A stretch of 64,000 nt of DNA from Streptomyces tendae (GCF_008632955.1 NZ_CP043959.1:62001-126000), one strand, 5' to 3'; counted from the first letter of the stretch, positions 43,019-51,108 are shown. Program-made: numbers and translations. The notes: a model not told the origin generated them from the letters alone.

Positions 43019-45646
43019 GTGCAGCCTCAGGACGCGGGGGAGTCGATGGACCGGGCGCTGCTGATCGGGGTGTCCGAGTACGACTTCACGGAGCCGCCGG
43101 ACGGTGTGCCGAACGACCTGCCGGCGGTCCGGCACAACCTGACCGCGCTGCGCGAGGCGCTGGTGCGCGGGCGGGTGTTCGCCGAGCAGGAGATCAGGAC
43201 GCTGCCGTCGCCGTACCTGGCCGACACGGGGCGGGTGCTGCAGCGGGCCGCCAAGGAGGCCCGCGGGCTGCTGCTGGTCTACTTCGCGGGGCACGGGGCG
43301 ATCCCCAGCGGGGGCGACGAGCTGTACCTGCAGATGCGCGACGCCCGGGTGATCGCCGGTGAGCACACGGTGTTCTCCGGGGCGGAGAAGTTCGGCGACC
43401 TGATGGCGACCGTGCTGGCCACCAGCGCGGCACGCCGGATCGTGGTGGTCCTGGACTGCTGTTTCGCGGGCAACGCCGCCCGGGTGTGGGAGCACTTCGA
43501 GGACAAGCGGCGCGTCGCGGTGCTGATGAGCGTGCAGGCCAACCACCGTATCGACGCGGGTGACCGGCACACACCGACGCCGTTCACCGCCGAGCTGGCC
43601 GCCCTGCTGGGCGAGGGTGGCGGCATCGAACTGCCGGACCTCCTCGCCGCGCTGAGACGGCGGATGGCCGAGCGCGGCCACCGCACCCTGCGCGAGGACC
43701 GCTGGGAGCCGCAGCTGCGCGCCGACGCGGGCCTGAAGGTGCGGCTAGGCAAGGGGGAGGAGCCCCAGGGCGCCCAGCACCCCGACCCCCTCGTGCCCCG
43801 CCCCGTTCCGCCCGGTCAGGTTTCCGGCGGGCCGGACCGCCCCCCGCGGCCACCGCGCGGCGGGCGGCCGGCCGTCCTCGCCGCATGGCGCCGGACCCGC
43901 GCGGAGCCCCGGGAGCGGCCGGGTCCGGAAGAGCCGCCGCCGGTGCGCCGGCCCGTGCTCCGGTTCGCGCTGCCCGTACTGCTCGCCCTCGGCCTGCTCG
44001 GGTTCGGCCTGTACGGTCCGCCGGGCCTGGCCGGCGGCGACGGCACCCACTGCGTCCCGCCCCTGGAACTGCGGGTGCTCACCGACCCGGACCTGGAGCC
44101 GACCGTGCGCGCCGCCGCCGACGCCTATCTCACCTCGGAGGGGAACACCACCGACGCCGGCTGCCGGCGCACCGGCGTGACCGTCTACAGCGCCGGGTCC
44201 TCCGACGTGGTCGGCGCGCTGCGGGGGCACACGGGCGACTGGCAGGAGCCCCGGGACGACGACGTGAACCCGCAGCGGGACGTCGGCCCCCAGCCGGACG
44301 TGTGGATCCCCGCGTCCCGCGCCGACGTCGACCGGGTGCTGGACGAGCAGGACACGGACGCCGTCGCGGCCCTGGAGCGGGAGGCGTCGCCCTTCGCCTA
44401 CTCCCCCGTCGTACTCGCCGTGCCGCAGCAGATCGCCGTCGACTCCCTGGAGGGACGCACCGCGCAGAGCCTGACCGAGATGGTCCGGGACCTGACCGCG
44501 CGCGCCCCGGACGCGGCCGTGCGCCGCCCCGACCCCGAGTTCACCGACTCCGGTCTGCTCGCCACGGTCGGCCTGTACGGCGCCGAGGGACGTGCCGTCG
44601 CCCGCGGGGAACGCCTGCTGGACCAGGACGGCCCGCCCTCCCCCACGGCCGGCGAACTGCTGTGCGCGCTGCCCGACGACGACGCCGTGGACGACCGCAC
44701 CGCCGCCCTGGTCCCGGAGTTCCTGATGCGCAGCGGCGTCGGCTGCGACAGCACCACGCGCAACCGGCGGATGGCCCATTACCCGGACGACGTGCCCGGG
44801 ATGGAGCCGGTGTTCGTGCGGGTGCGCTGGAGCGGCGGCGACCGCGACGAGGCGGACAGGGACGCGTCGGTGGCCGCCTTCCACGACTGGCTGTCCGGCG
44901 AGGGCGGACGCGCCGTGTTCGCCCGGTACGGCTTCCGCTCCGCCGACACCCGGGAGCTGCTGCAGCCGGAGGGCGCCTCCGACCTGGGCATGATGTACGC
45001 GCCCGCCCCGCTCGACGAGTCGGCGGGCCGGGACGCGATGGACCGGGCGCTGCGCGACTACCAGGCGTACGGCGGGCCGGGCCGGGTGCTGTTCCTGCTG
45101 GACAGCTCCGGTTCGATGGCCGACCTGTGGCAGGGGCCGAGCGGCGGCCCGGGGCTGCTGCGCCAGTCGCTGGGCGGGCTGGGCACGGCGGACGAGTACG
45201 GCGTGTGGGCGGTGGCCGACACCGGCGACGGCCCGTACGAGACGCTGCTCGGGTTCGGCACCCACCGGACGCACGACGCCCAGCGCGCCGTCGACACGCG
45301 GGCGCGGGTGCGGGACGCCGCCGCCGACCCGCACGCGGCGCTGCTCGCGGCGTTCGAGGAGATGGAACGCCGGGGGAGCGACGGGCGGCCCCAGCTGATC
45401 GTGCACATCACCGACGGCGAGCACGGCGAGCGGCTGACCGGCGGCCGGCTGACCGAGGTGCTGGACGGGGCCGGGGCGGGCGGCGTCCCGGTGACCGTGG
45501 CGGTCCTCGGCAGCGGGGGCTGCGACACGGGCCGGCCGGACCGCCGGATCGCCGACGCCAGCGGGGGGCGCTGTCTGGACGCGGGGGACGACGTGGGCGC
45601 CGCCCTGCACGACGAGATCGCCCGCACGGGAACGGGGGAGGGCTGA
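43019..45646 (+). CDS. Transmembrane caspase with extracellular solute-binding and VWA domains
   Basis: An 875-residue protein. Residues about 10-240 are an EACC1-associated caspase (peptidase C14): His92 in YFAGHG and Cys148 in LDCCFAG. A Pro/Arg linker (245-315) leads to one membrane helix (VLRFALPVLLALGLLGFGLYG, about 314-334). Positive residues before it place the caspase inside. Outside lies a solute-binding-like domain (about 348-640; LRVLTDPDLEPTVRAAADAY, PDVWIPASRADVDRVL) and a VWA domain whose MIDAS is LLDSSGSMADLW (about 693-704). GTG 43019 and ATG 43046 (behind GGGGGAG) are both possible starts. The stop overlaps the next start by one base. It could convert an outside signal into intracellular proteolysis (inference). 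Confidence 0.85.
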   Translation: MQPQDAGESMDRALLIGVSEYDFTEPPDGVPNDLPAVRHNLTALREALVRGRVFAEQEIRTLPSPYLADTGRVLQRAAKEARGLLLVYFAGHGAIPSGGDELYLQMRDARVIAGEHTVFSGAEKFGDLMATVLATSAARRIVVVLDCCFAGNAARVWEHFEDKRRVAVLMSVQANHRIDAGDRHTPTPFTAELAALLGEGGGIELPDLLAALRRRMAERGHRTLREDRWEPQLRADAGLKVRLGKGEEPQGAQHPDPLVPRPVPPGQVSGGPDRPPRPPRGGRPAVLAAWRRTRAEPRERPGPEEPPPVRRPVLRFALPVLLALGLLGFGLYGPPGLAGGDGTHCVPPLELRVLTDPDLEPTVRAAADAYLTSEGNTTDAGCRRTGVTVYSAGSSDVVGALRGHTGDWQEPRDDDVNPQRDVGPQPDVWIPASRADVDRVLDEQDTDAVAALEREASPFAYSPVVLAVPQQIAVDSLEGRTAQSLTEMVRDLTARAPDAAVRRPDPEFTDSGLLATVGLYGAEGRAVARGERLLDQDGPPSPTAGELLCALPDDDAVDDRTAALVPEFLMRSGVGCDSTTRNRRMAHYPDDVPGMEPVFVRVRWSGGDRDEADRDASVAAFHDWLSGEGGRAVFARYGFRSADTRELLQPEGASDLGMMYAPAPLDESAGRDAMDRALRDYQAYGGPGRVLFLLDSSGSMADLWQGPSGGPGLLRQSLGGLGTADEYGVWAVADTGDGPYETLLGFGTHRTHDAQRAVDTRARVRDAAADPHAALLAAFEEMERRGSDGRPQLIVHITDGEHGERLTGGRLTEVLDGAGAGGVPVTVAVLGSGGCDTGRPDRRIADASGGRCLDAGDDVGAALHDEIARTGTGEG

Positions 45647-47016
45647 TGCCGCGACGGTTCGCCGTGCTGCCCGCGCTGCTGCTGCTCCTCGCCGCCTGCA
45701 CCGGCGGCGGGGACGGGGAACGGCCCCCCGACGCGGCCGTCACCGAGGAGGTGCCCGGCACCATCGTGGTGGCCAGCGGCCGGGACGTCACCGGCACGAA
45801 CGGCGTGCGGCAGCAGCTCATCGACGCCTGGAACCGGCGCGAGCAGCGGACCGGTTCGCAGTACCGGGCCCGGCTGGTGGAGCTGCCGGGCAGCGCCGAC
45901 GAGCAGCGCAGCCAGCTGCTGGGCGCCCTGCAGTCCCGCAGCGCCGAGTACGACGTGGTGAACCTGGACGTGACCTGGGTGCCGGAGTTCGCCGAGGCCG
46001 GCCTGGTGCGGGCGCTGCCGGACGACGTCGTGGACGAGGACGTCATCGCGTCGGTCGCCGAGACGGCCCGCTGGGACGGGAAGGTCTACGCGGTGCCGTT
46101 CAACAGCGACGTCGGCCTGCTCTACTACCGGCGCGACCTGATGCGGCGGGCCGGTGTCGAGGAGCCGTACGTGCCGGAGGGGTTCACCTGGGACCGGCTG
46201 CGCGGGCATGTCGAGACCCTGCACGCGAAGCTTCCGGGAGCCTTCGCCAACGGCTGGACCACCCAGCTCGCGGCGTACGAGGGGCGGACGGTCAACGCGG
46301 TGGAGGCGTTCGCGTCGGCGGTGCCCGGGCTGGAGCTGGTGGACGGGAAGGGCCGCTACACGGGGGACGTGGAGGAGCTCACCCGGGGGGTGGCGGAGCT
46401 GCGCCGCCGCACCGAGCCGGCGTACACGCTGCCGGACGCGGCCGGCTCCGACGAGGCGGCCGCGACCAGCGACTTCGTCAAGGGGCGCACGGTCTTCCTG
46501 CGGGCCTGGCCCTCCGCCTACCCGACGCTGTACCAGGTCTTCGGGGACGAGCTCGGGGTGGCCCGGCTGCCCGGGCGGGCGGTGCTCGGCGGGCAGAACC
46601 TGGCGGTGTCCCGGACGTCGCAGCGCTCGGGCAAGGCGACCGAGCTGATCCGGTATCTCACCGGGCGGGAGAGCGAACGCTGCCTGCTGGAGGCCGGGTT
46701 CGCGGCGACCCGGGACTCCGCCTACGACGGTCTGGTGCGCTGTCCCCCGGCGGTCTCCGCCGTGCCCTCGCCGTCGCCGACGGGGGAGGGCGCCGACGGG
46801 GCGCCGCGCCGGGACGGGGGCCGTCCCGGTTTCGCCGACGAGATGCTGAGGGACGCCCTGAGCGAGGCCGTGCACCGGCCGAGGACGCCGCTGTACGGCG
46901 CGTTCACCCAGACGTTCATCACGGAACTCGGTCCGCTCTTCGGTGAGGGCCCGCCCGGCGACGAGGAGCTGGCGCGGCGGCTGGACCAGGCGCTGCGCAG
47001 GGCCCTGCCCGGCTAG
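45646..47016 (+). CDS. Extracellular solute-binding lipoprotein of the caspase operon
   Basis: A 456-residue lipoprotein: signal peptide with lipobox LAAC (Cys about 17), then a family-1-type solute-binding fold (IVVASGRDVTGTNGVRQQLI, YDVVNLDVTWVPEFAEAGLV, AVPFNSDVGLLYYRRDLMRR, GQNLAVSRTSQRSGKATELI). The C-terminal 90 residues are low complexity, then helical. No ABC transporter permease or ATPase gene is nearby, so it probably serves as a ligand sensor for the preceding caspase protein, whose outside part has a related fold, not for transport. The ATG overlaps the caspase stop by one base (TGATG). Confidence 0.83.
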   Translation: MPRRFAVLPALLLLLAACTGGGDGERPPDAAVTEEVPGTIVVASGRDVTGTNGVRQQLIDAWNRREQRTGSQYRARLVELPGSADEQRSQLLGALQSRSAEYDVVNLDVTWVPEFAEAGLVRALPDDVVDEDVIASVAETARWDGKVYAVPFNSDVGLLYYRRDLMRRAGVEEPYVPEGFTWDRLRGHVETLHAKLPGAFANGWTTQLAAYEGRTVNAVEAFASAVPGLELVDGKGRYTGDVEELTRGVAELRRRTEPAYTLPDAAGSDEAAATSDFVKGRTVFLRAWPSAYPTLYQVFGDELGVARLPGRAVLGGQNLAVSRTSQRSGKATELIRYLTGRESERCLLEAGFAATRDSAYDGLVRCPPAVSAVPSPSPTGEGADGAPRRDGGRPGFADEMLRDALSEAVHRPRTPLYGAFTQTFITELGPLFGEGPPGDEELARRLDQALRRALPG

Positions 47017-47041
47017 GTGTGCTGTCCGGACAACACACCTA
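47014..47041 (+). terminator. 28-bp near-perfect palindrome at the caspase operon end
   Basis: TAGGTGTG and CACACCTA flank GTCCGGAC; the 28-bp symmetry has one mismatched pair. It begins at the stop codon of the lipoprotein gene. A terminator is likely; an operator is possible. Confidence 0.6.
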
Positions 47042-47090
47042 CGGCCCGTCCACCAGGCAGTCCCTGGGACCCGTGACGGGTGCCGCCGCC

Positions 47091-47255
47091 CTAGCGTTCG
47101 GCCGCCTCCACCGGCGCGGTGGTGACCTGGTCGGATTCATGGCCGACGGCCTTGGCCGGTCCCACGTTCGCCGCCAGGACCAGCGCCGCGACCGCGGCGA
47201 GGGCCGCGACGAGACCTCGGGCGTAACGCTCGGTGGGGCGTGTGCGGTCCAGCAC
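47091..47255 (-). CDS. Small exported peptide, divergent from XRE-TPR regulator
   Basis: A 54-codon gene. GTG at 47255 is preceded by GAGGTCG; the stop is TAG. The product has a basic start (MLDRTRPTERYARG), a hydrophobic core (residues 15-30, LVAALAAVAALVLAAN) and an Ala-x-Ala cleavage site (AKA, 34-36). Cleavage would release an 18-residue polar peptide, VGHESDQVTTAPVEAAER. Codon third positions are strongly G/C, as in real genes here. I know no named family. It lies head to head with the XRE-TPR regulator gene (start 47353) with only 97 bp between the starts, so it may encode a signal peptide for, or be controlled by, that regulator (inference). Confidence 0.65.
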   Translation of the reverse strand: MLDRTRPTERYARGLVAALAAVAALVLAANVGPAKAVGHESDQVTTAPVEAAER

Positions 47256-47276
47256 GGCGACCTCGCAACAGCGATG

Positions 47277-47306
47277 GGTTAAGCGGGTTTAATTCGCGGT
47301 TTAACC
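47277..47306. promoter_or_regulatory. GGTTAA/TTAACC inverted repeat between peptide gene and XRE-TPR gene
   Basis: GGTTAA (47277-47282) and TTAACC (47301-47306) are inverted across 18 bp, with a third GGTTTAA copy inside (47286-47292). This AT-rich island sits between the two divergent starts and is a good candidate operator and promoter for both. Confidence 0.5.
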
Positions 47307-47352
47307 TAGGGGCTGTCCGAGGCGAACGGCAAGGGGCACTGGGGGAGTTGGC

Positions 47353-48696
47353 ATGGGGGAGCGGGACGAGCCGGGCACCATCGGACGGCGGGTGCAGCGG
47401 TTGCGCGTGGCGCGCGGACTGACACAGAAACAGCTGGCCGAGCCGGTGTACACCCCCGCCTACATCTCCACCCTCGAGGCCGGCCGGGTGCGCCCCTCGG
47501 ACGACGCGCTGCGGCATCTCGCGGAACGGCTGGAGGTCGAGTTCGACGAACTGGCGACCGGGCGCTCGGCGCGGCGGGTGACCGAACTGCGCCTGGGGCT
47601 GACCGAGGCGCAGCGCTCGCTCGCGCTCGGTGAGGCGGAGGCCGCGGTGGAGCGGTACACGGCGCTGCTGGCCGAGGCGGACGCCCAGGGGCTGCCCGAG
47701 GAACAGGCCGCCGCGCTGCTCGGGCTCGGCGAGTGCGCGCTGGACACCGGCGAACTGGAGTCGGGGCGGCGGTATTTCGAGCGGGCCGAGGAGCGGCTCG
47801 CCGAGGCCCCGCTGCCCGCACGGGTGCCGGCGCTGCGCGGCCGTGCCGTCGCGCACTACCTCGCGGGGGAGCTGCGGTACGCGGTCTACCTGCTGGAGAC
47901 CGCGATCGACGAGCTGAACCGGGGCGGACTGCACGACCCGGACGCACTGCTCCTGCTGTACGCCAGCGTCATCGGGCCGTACATGGACATGGGCGCGCAC
48001 GCGCGTGCCGCGCAGGCCGCCGAGTTCGCGCTGACGCTCGCCCCGCAGTCGGGTGACCCGGCGCTGGTGGCGCGCATGCACCGGTCAGTGGCCCGCACCC
48101 TGCTCGCCGAGGGGCGCCTCGCGGAGGCGGACGCCTCCCTGGCCAAGGCGGCGGAGCTGTACCGGAGGCTACAGCTGCGCACCGAGCTGGCCAACTGCCA
48201 CTGGATGCGCGGGTACGTGTACGCGCAGAACGGCGACCTTGAGCAGGCCGAGGGGGAGATGCGGGAGGCGCTGCGCATGCTGTCGGCGACCCGCGCGTTC
48301 CTGTACAGCAGCCAGCTCACCGTCGAGCTGGCCGACGTGCTGCACCGGCGCGGGCGGTCCGAGGAGGCGGCGGACCTGCTGCGGGACGTGCTCGGCGGGC
48401 TCTCCCCCGAGCGGGGCGCGGTGCACGCGGCCGCCGCGCACCGGCTGCTCGGCATCATCGCCGAGGACGCCCGGGACACCGAGCAGGCCGAGGAGCACTA
48501 CGTCCGCGCGCTCAGCCTGCTGGAACGCGCGGGCGCGGCGGGCGACCTGGCCGACCTGTGCCGCCTCCTGGGCGACCTGCTGCGCCGCACGGGCCGCGTG
48601 GAGGCGGCCCTGGACGCGTACCGCACCGGCCTCGGCCACCGCACGGCCCCCGGCACCACCACCCTGGGCCCGGCCCCGGCCCAGCCCCCGGTCTGA
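47353..48696 (+). CDS. XRE-type regulator with TPR domain (RRNPP-like)
   Basis: A 447-residue protein. Residues about 10-70 form an XRE helix-turn-helix (IGRRVQRLRVARGLTQKQLA, AYISTLEAGRVRPSDDALRHL). The rest is a superhelix of tetratricopeptide repeats (GEAEAAVERYTALLAEADAQ, AALLGLGECALDTGELESGR, and similar to residue 430), followed by a Pro-rich tail. HTH plus TPR is the plan of peptide-sensing RRNPP regulators in Firmicutes and of several Streptomyces developmental regulators. GGGGGAG lies 5 bases before the ATG. The divergent exported peptide gene and the caspase operon next door are candidate partners. Confidence 0.85.
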   Translation: MGERDEPGTIGRRVQRLRVARGLTQKQLAEPVYTPAYISTLEAGRVRPSDDALRHLAERLEVEFDELATGRSARRVTELRLGLTEAQRSLALGEAEAAVERYTALLAEADAQGLPEEQAAALLGLGECALDTGELESGRRYFERAEERLAEAPLPARVPALRGRAVAHYLAGELRYAVYLLETAIDELNRGGLHDPDALLLLYASVIGPYMDMGAHARAAQAAEFALTLAPQSGDPALVARMHRSVARTLLAEGRLAEADASLAKAAELYRRLQLRTELANCHWMRGYVYAQNGDLEQAEGEMREALRMLSATRAFLYSSQLTVELADVLHRRGRSEEAADLLRDVLGGLSPERGAVHAAAAHRLLGIIAEDARDTEQAEEHYVRALSLLERAGAAGDLADLCRLLGDLLRRTGRVEAALDAYRTGLGHRTAPGTTTLGPAPAQPPV

Positions 48697-48738
48697 GCAG
48701 GACTCCGGGCCCGCGGGGACGGGTGGGCTCCGGGCTCC

Positions 48739-48767
48739 GCCGGTCCGGGAGAGGGGGCCGGACCGGC
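48739..48767 (+). terminator. 10-bp hairpin after the XRE-TPR gene
   Basis: GCCGGTCCGG (48739-48748) pairs with CCGGACCGGC (48758-48767) across a 9-nt purine loop. Confidence 0.6.
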
Positions 48768-48860
48768 AGCAACCCCGGTGGGCCGGGACGTGGTGTGTTT
48801 CGGGGGCTTCGGGCCGGGTAGTCGGGACGCGTTTCGGCTGATGAGGGGAGGCGGTGCGGC

Positions 48861-49610
48861 GTGCGGCCCGGGGACGACCCGGGGGGTGGGCAGGACCGGG
48901 GTGCCGGTACCGGGGGGTACGCGCGGGCGGTCGGCGCCATCGCCGCGGGACTGCGCGACGCCGAGCCCGCGCAGGTACCCGAACGGCTGTGCGCGGTCGC
49001 CGTCGACCTGCTCCCGGTGGACGGCGCGTCCGTGTCGCTGCGCGGCGACAGCATGCCGCTCCAGCTCGCCGCGTCCGGTGCCCGTGCCGCGCGCCTGGCC
49101 CAGCTGCAGGCCACCCTGGGTGACGGCCCCTGCCACCACGTCCTGAAGACCGGCGCCCCCGTCCTCGCCCGCGACCTGGCCGACGACGACTGCGCCGACC
49201 GCTGGCCGGTCTTCGTGCAGCAGGCACTCGGCACGGGGGTACGCGCCGTGTACGCGCTGCCCCTCGGCTCCACCGCCGTCTGCGTCGGCACCCTCGACCT
49301 CTACAGCGGCTCCCCCGGTGTCCTCAGCGCCCACCAGATGCATGTGGCGCTGCTGCTGGCCGGGGTGATGACGGGCGCGCTGATGGACCTGCCGCACGAC
49401 GCGCGGGACGCCGACAAGGGCTGGCTCAGCGGGCTGGCCGCCGACCACGACCGGGTGCACCAGGCGGTCGGCATGATCATGGCCCAGCTCGGCGTGGGCG
49501 CCGACGAGGCCCTCGCCCGGCTGCGCGGTGACGCCTTCGCCCAGGGCGTCACCGTCCTGGAGGCGGCCGTCGACGTCGTCTCCCACCGGCGCCGTTTCGA
49601 CTCGCGCTGA
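48861..49610 (+). CDS. GAF-ANTAR protein (probable RNA-binding antiterminator)
   Basis: A 249-residue protein with a GAF sensor domain (about 20-165; GASVSLRGDSMPLQLAASG, LGDGPCHHVLKTGAPV) and a C-terminal ANTAR domain (about 195-245; DHDRVHQAVGMIMAQLGVGA, then EALARLRGDAFAQG). ANTAR three-helix bundles bind paired hairpins in nascent RNA and block termination; in actinobacteria the GAF-ANTAR combination is common. The QAVGMIMAQ motif is canonical. The GTG start has a GGAGGCGG-like site at somewhat long spacing. Confidence 0.88.
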   Translation: MRPGDDPGGGQDRGAGTGGYARAVGAIAAGLRDAEPAQVPERLCAVAVDLLPVDGASVSLRGDSMPLQLAASGARAARLAQLQATLGDGPCHHVLKTGAPVLARDLADDDCADRWPVFVQQALGTGVRAVYALPLGSTAVCVGTLDLYSGSPGVLSAHQMHVALLLAGVMTGALMDLPHDARDADKGWLSGLAADHDRVHQAVGMIMAQLGVGADEALARLRGDAFAQGVTVLEAAVDVVSHRRRFDSR

Positions 49611-49655
49611 ACCGTCCGGCGACCGGCCGCGCCTTACCGCCTAGGCTGGCTGGTC

Positions 49656-49931
49656 ATGGACACAGCCATTCTCTTCCTCACCTGCGTCGTGATCCTCGGC
49701 GTGGCCTCCATCCAGACCCGTCAGGCCAGGTCCGACCGCCGCGTCGCCCGCGTGGAGCGCAAACTCGACCAGGTCATGCGGCACTTGGGCCTGGACGAGG
49801 AAATGCCGCGCGAGGACGAGATCCGCGCCCTCGTGCGCGACGGCAAGCAGGTGCAGGCGATCAGGCTGTACCGCGAGGCCACGGGCGCGGACCTGGTGGA
49901 GGCCAAGCAGGCCGTCGACCGCCTGAGCTGA
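49656..49931 (+). CDS. Membrane-anchored L7/L12 C-terminal-domain-like protein
   Basis: A 91-residue protein: one N-terminal membrane helix (AILFLTCVVILGVASIQT), a basic coiled linker (RRVARVERKLDQVMRHLGL) and a C-terminal domain resembling the ribosomal L7/L12 C-terminal fold (EIRALVRDGKQVQAIRLYRE, TGADLVEAKQAVDRLS). Such proteins are frequent in actinobacteria; their role is unknown and they are not ribosomal. It is convergent with the lipoprotein gene. Confidence 0.78.
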   Translation: MDTAILFLTCVVILGVASIQTRQARSDRRVARVERKLDQVMRHLGLDEEMPREDEIRALVRDGKQVQAIRLYREATGADLVEAKQAVDRLS

Positions 49932-49973
49932 TCCCTCACGACAGCGACCGACGAAGACTCCCGGCCGTCCGCG

Positions 49974-50795
49974 TCAGACCCGCAGCCGCCCCTGCCGTGC
50001 GACCTCCGCCAGCCGGTCCGCGCCCAGTTGGGCCATCGCCTGGGTGATCTCGGGCCGCACCGCGCCGAGTCCGCCGTTGGTGAGGGTGATCGTGTCCTCA
50101 CCGACGCGGATCGCCGCGAGGTCCACCGTGAGGCGGGCCGGGGCGCCGTCCGGGGTCTCCCCCGTCATCGTCACCCGCAGGGCGGCCCGGGCGTCACCGG
50201 CCTGGTCCGGCAGGGGCAGCTCCGTCACCTCGACGGTCTGCGCGCCGGACCGGACGGTCGTCGCCCGGAAGCTTCCGCACTTCTCCGGCAGCGCGGCGAG
50301 CCAGGCCAGTTCGCGCTCGGCATCGTCCGGCCGGCGGGGGCCGATCTGCTCGCGCAGTTGTGCGTCGTCCTCGGTGTCGTCCAGCGTCACCGAGGCGCTG
50401 GGACCCGCCGCGGCACCGAACGGCTCCTCCGTGTAGAGGACTTCCAGCAGACGGCCGCAGTCGGCGTCGTCCGTGGTCGCCTTGAGCATGCCGTCGCGCC
50501 ACAGCGCCGCGCCCCGGCCGGCCGTCCACGGCGGGCCGAGGTCCGCCTCGGTGATCAGCGCCGCCTTCAGCTGGTCCTCGTTCAGCACGGGGGTGGTCCG
50601 CCCGGTGCCGGTCACCGCGGACGGCGTCGGCGCCGACGGTGTGGGCGACGGTTCGGCCGGGGGCTCGGACACGCCCTGGGGCAGAGCGCGCGGGACGTCC
50701 CGGTCGTGGCCGACGCAGGCCGCCGTGATCAGCAGGGCGGTCACCGACAGGGCGGAGGCGAGGAGGGTGCGGGCGGTGGCCGGGGCACGGGTCAT
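49974..50795 (-). CDS. Putative lipoprotein, unknown function
   Basis: A 273-residue protein with a lipoprotein signal (ARTLLASALSVTALLITAAC; lipobox TAAC, Cys about 27), a Ser/Pro/Thr-rich spacer, and a globular domain of the kind seen in many Streptomyces sensor-like lipoproteins (LNEDQLKAALITEADLGPPW, CGRLLEVLYTEE, ELAWLAALPEKC). The paired Cys residues may form a disulphide outside. AGGAGG precedes the ATG at 50795. It diverges from the thrS leader region. Confidence 0.82.
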   Translation of the reverse strand: MTRAPATARTLLASALSVTALLITAACVGHDRDVPRALPQGVSEPPAEPSPTPSAPTPSAVTGTGRTTPVLNEDQLKAALITEADLGPPWTAGRGAALWRDGMLKATTDDADCGRLLEVLYTEEPFGAAAGPSASVTLDDTEDDAQLREQIGPRRPDDAERELAWLAALPEKCGSFRATTVRSGAQTVEVTELPLPDQAGDARAALRVTMTGETPDGAPARLTVDLAAIRVGEDTITLTNGGLGAVRPEITQAMAQLGADRLAEVARQGRLRV

Positions 50796-50966
50796 CGGGA
50801 TGCCTCCTGGGGGAGCCGGGCCGTCCACGGGCGGACGTGCTCCTACGGCACCACCGGGACAGGCCCCCCACCAGCGAGGCGAGCCGTCCGGGTGAGCACG
50901 ACCGCGGTCCCGCCGGAGCGGTAAACCGGGTGCGGTCACGGCCCGCCCGCTGCTAGCGTCCGCCTC

Positions 50967-51023
50967 ATGCAGCGTGCCCACGTGTCCCTCACGACGACGC
51001 CGGAGAGTGTCCCGGCGCGCTGA
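50967..51023 (+). CDS. Threonine leader peptide (attenuator) of thrS
   Basis: An 18-residue ORF, MQRAHVSLTTTPESVPAR, with three consecutive ACG Thr codons at positions 9-11, 10% of this window's typical ORF length and directly upstream of a threonyl-tRNA synthetase gene. TAGCGT (50954-50959) lies 8 bases before the ATG and no ribosome site is seen, so it is probably translated from a leaderless transcript. Stalling at the Thr codons would free downstream RNA from the terminator structure. Confidence 0.75.
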   Translation: MQRAHVSLTTTPESVPAR

Positions 51024-51036
51024 CAGCTGACCACTG

Positions 51037-51070
51037 ACGAAGCCCCGGGGCGAGTGCCCCGGGGCTTCGT
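51037..51070 (+). terminator. Attenuator terminator hairpin of thrS
   Basis: Arms 51037-51051 and 51056-51070 form a perfect 15-bp stem around GAGT, between the leader-peptide stop and the thrS start. A competing upstream stem (50998-51003 with 51012-51017) overlaps the Thr codons, and CCCGG at 51011-51015 can pair with CCGGG at 51045-51049 to disrupt the terminator. Confidence 0.75.
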
Positions 51071-51108
51071 CGCGCGTGGTGCTCGCCTCCCGACCTGAGG
51101 AGGGCGCC

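Noticed and set aside
43885..47016. Reading frame that would extend the solute-binding lipoprotein 587 codons upstream
   Set aside because: The upstream part is an out-of-frame, Arg/Pro-rich reading of the caspase gene; the lipoprotein signal at 45646 marks the true start.
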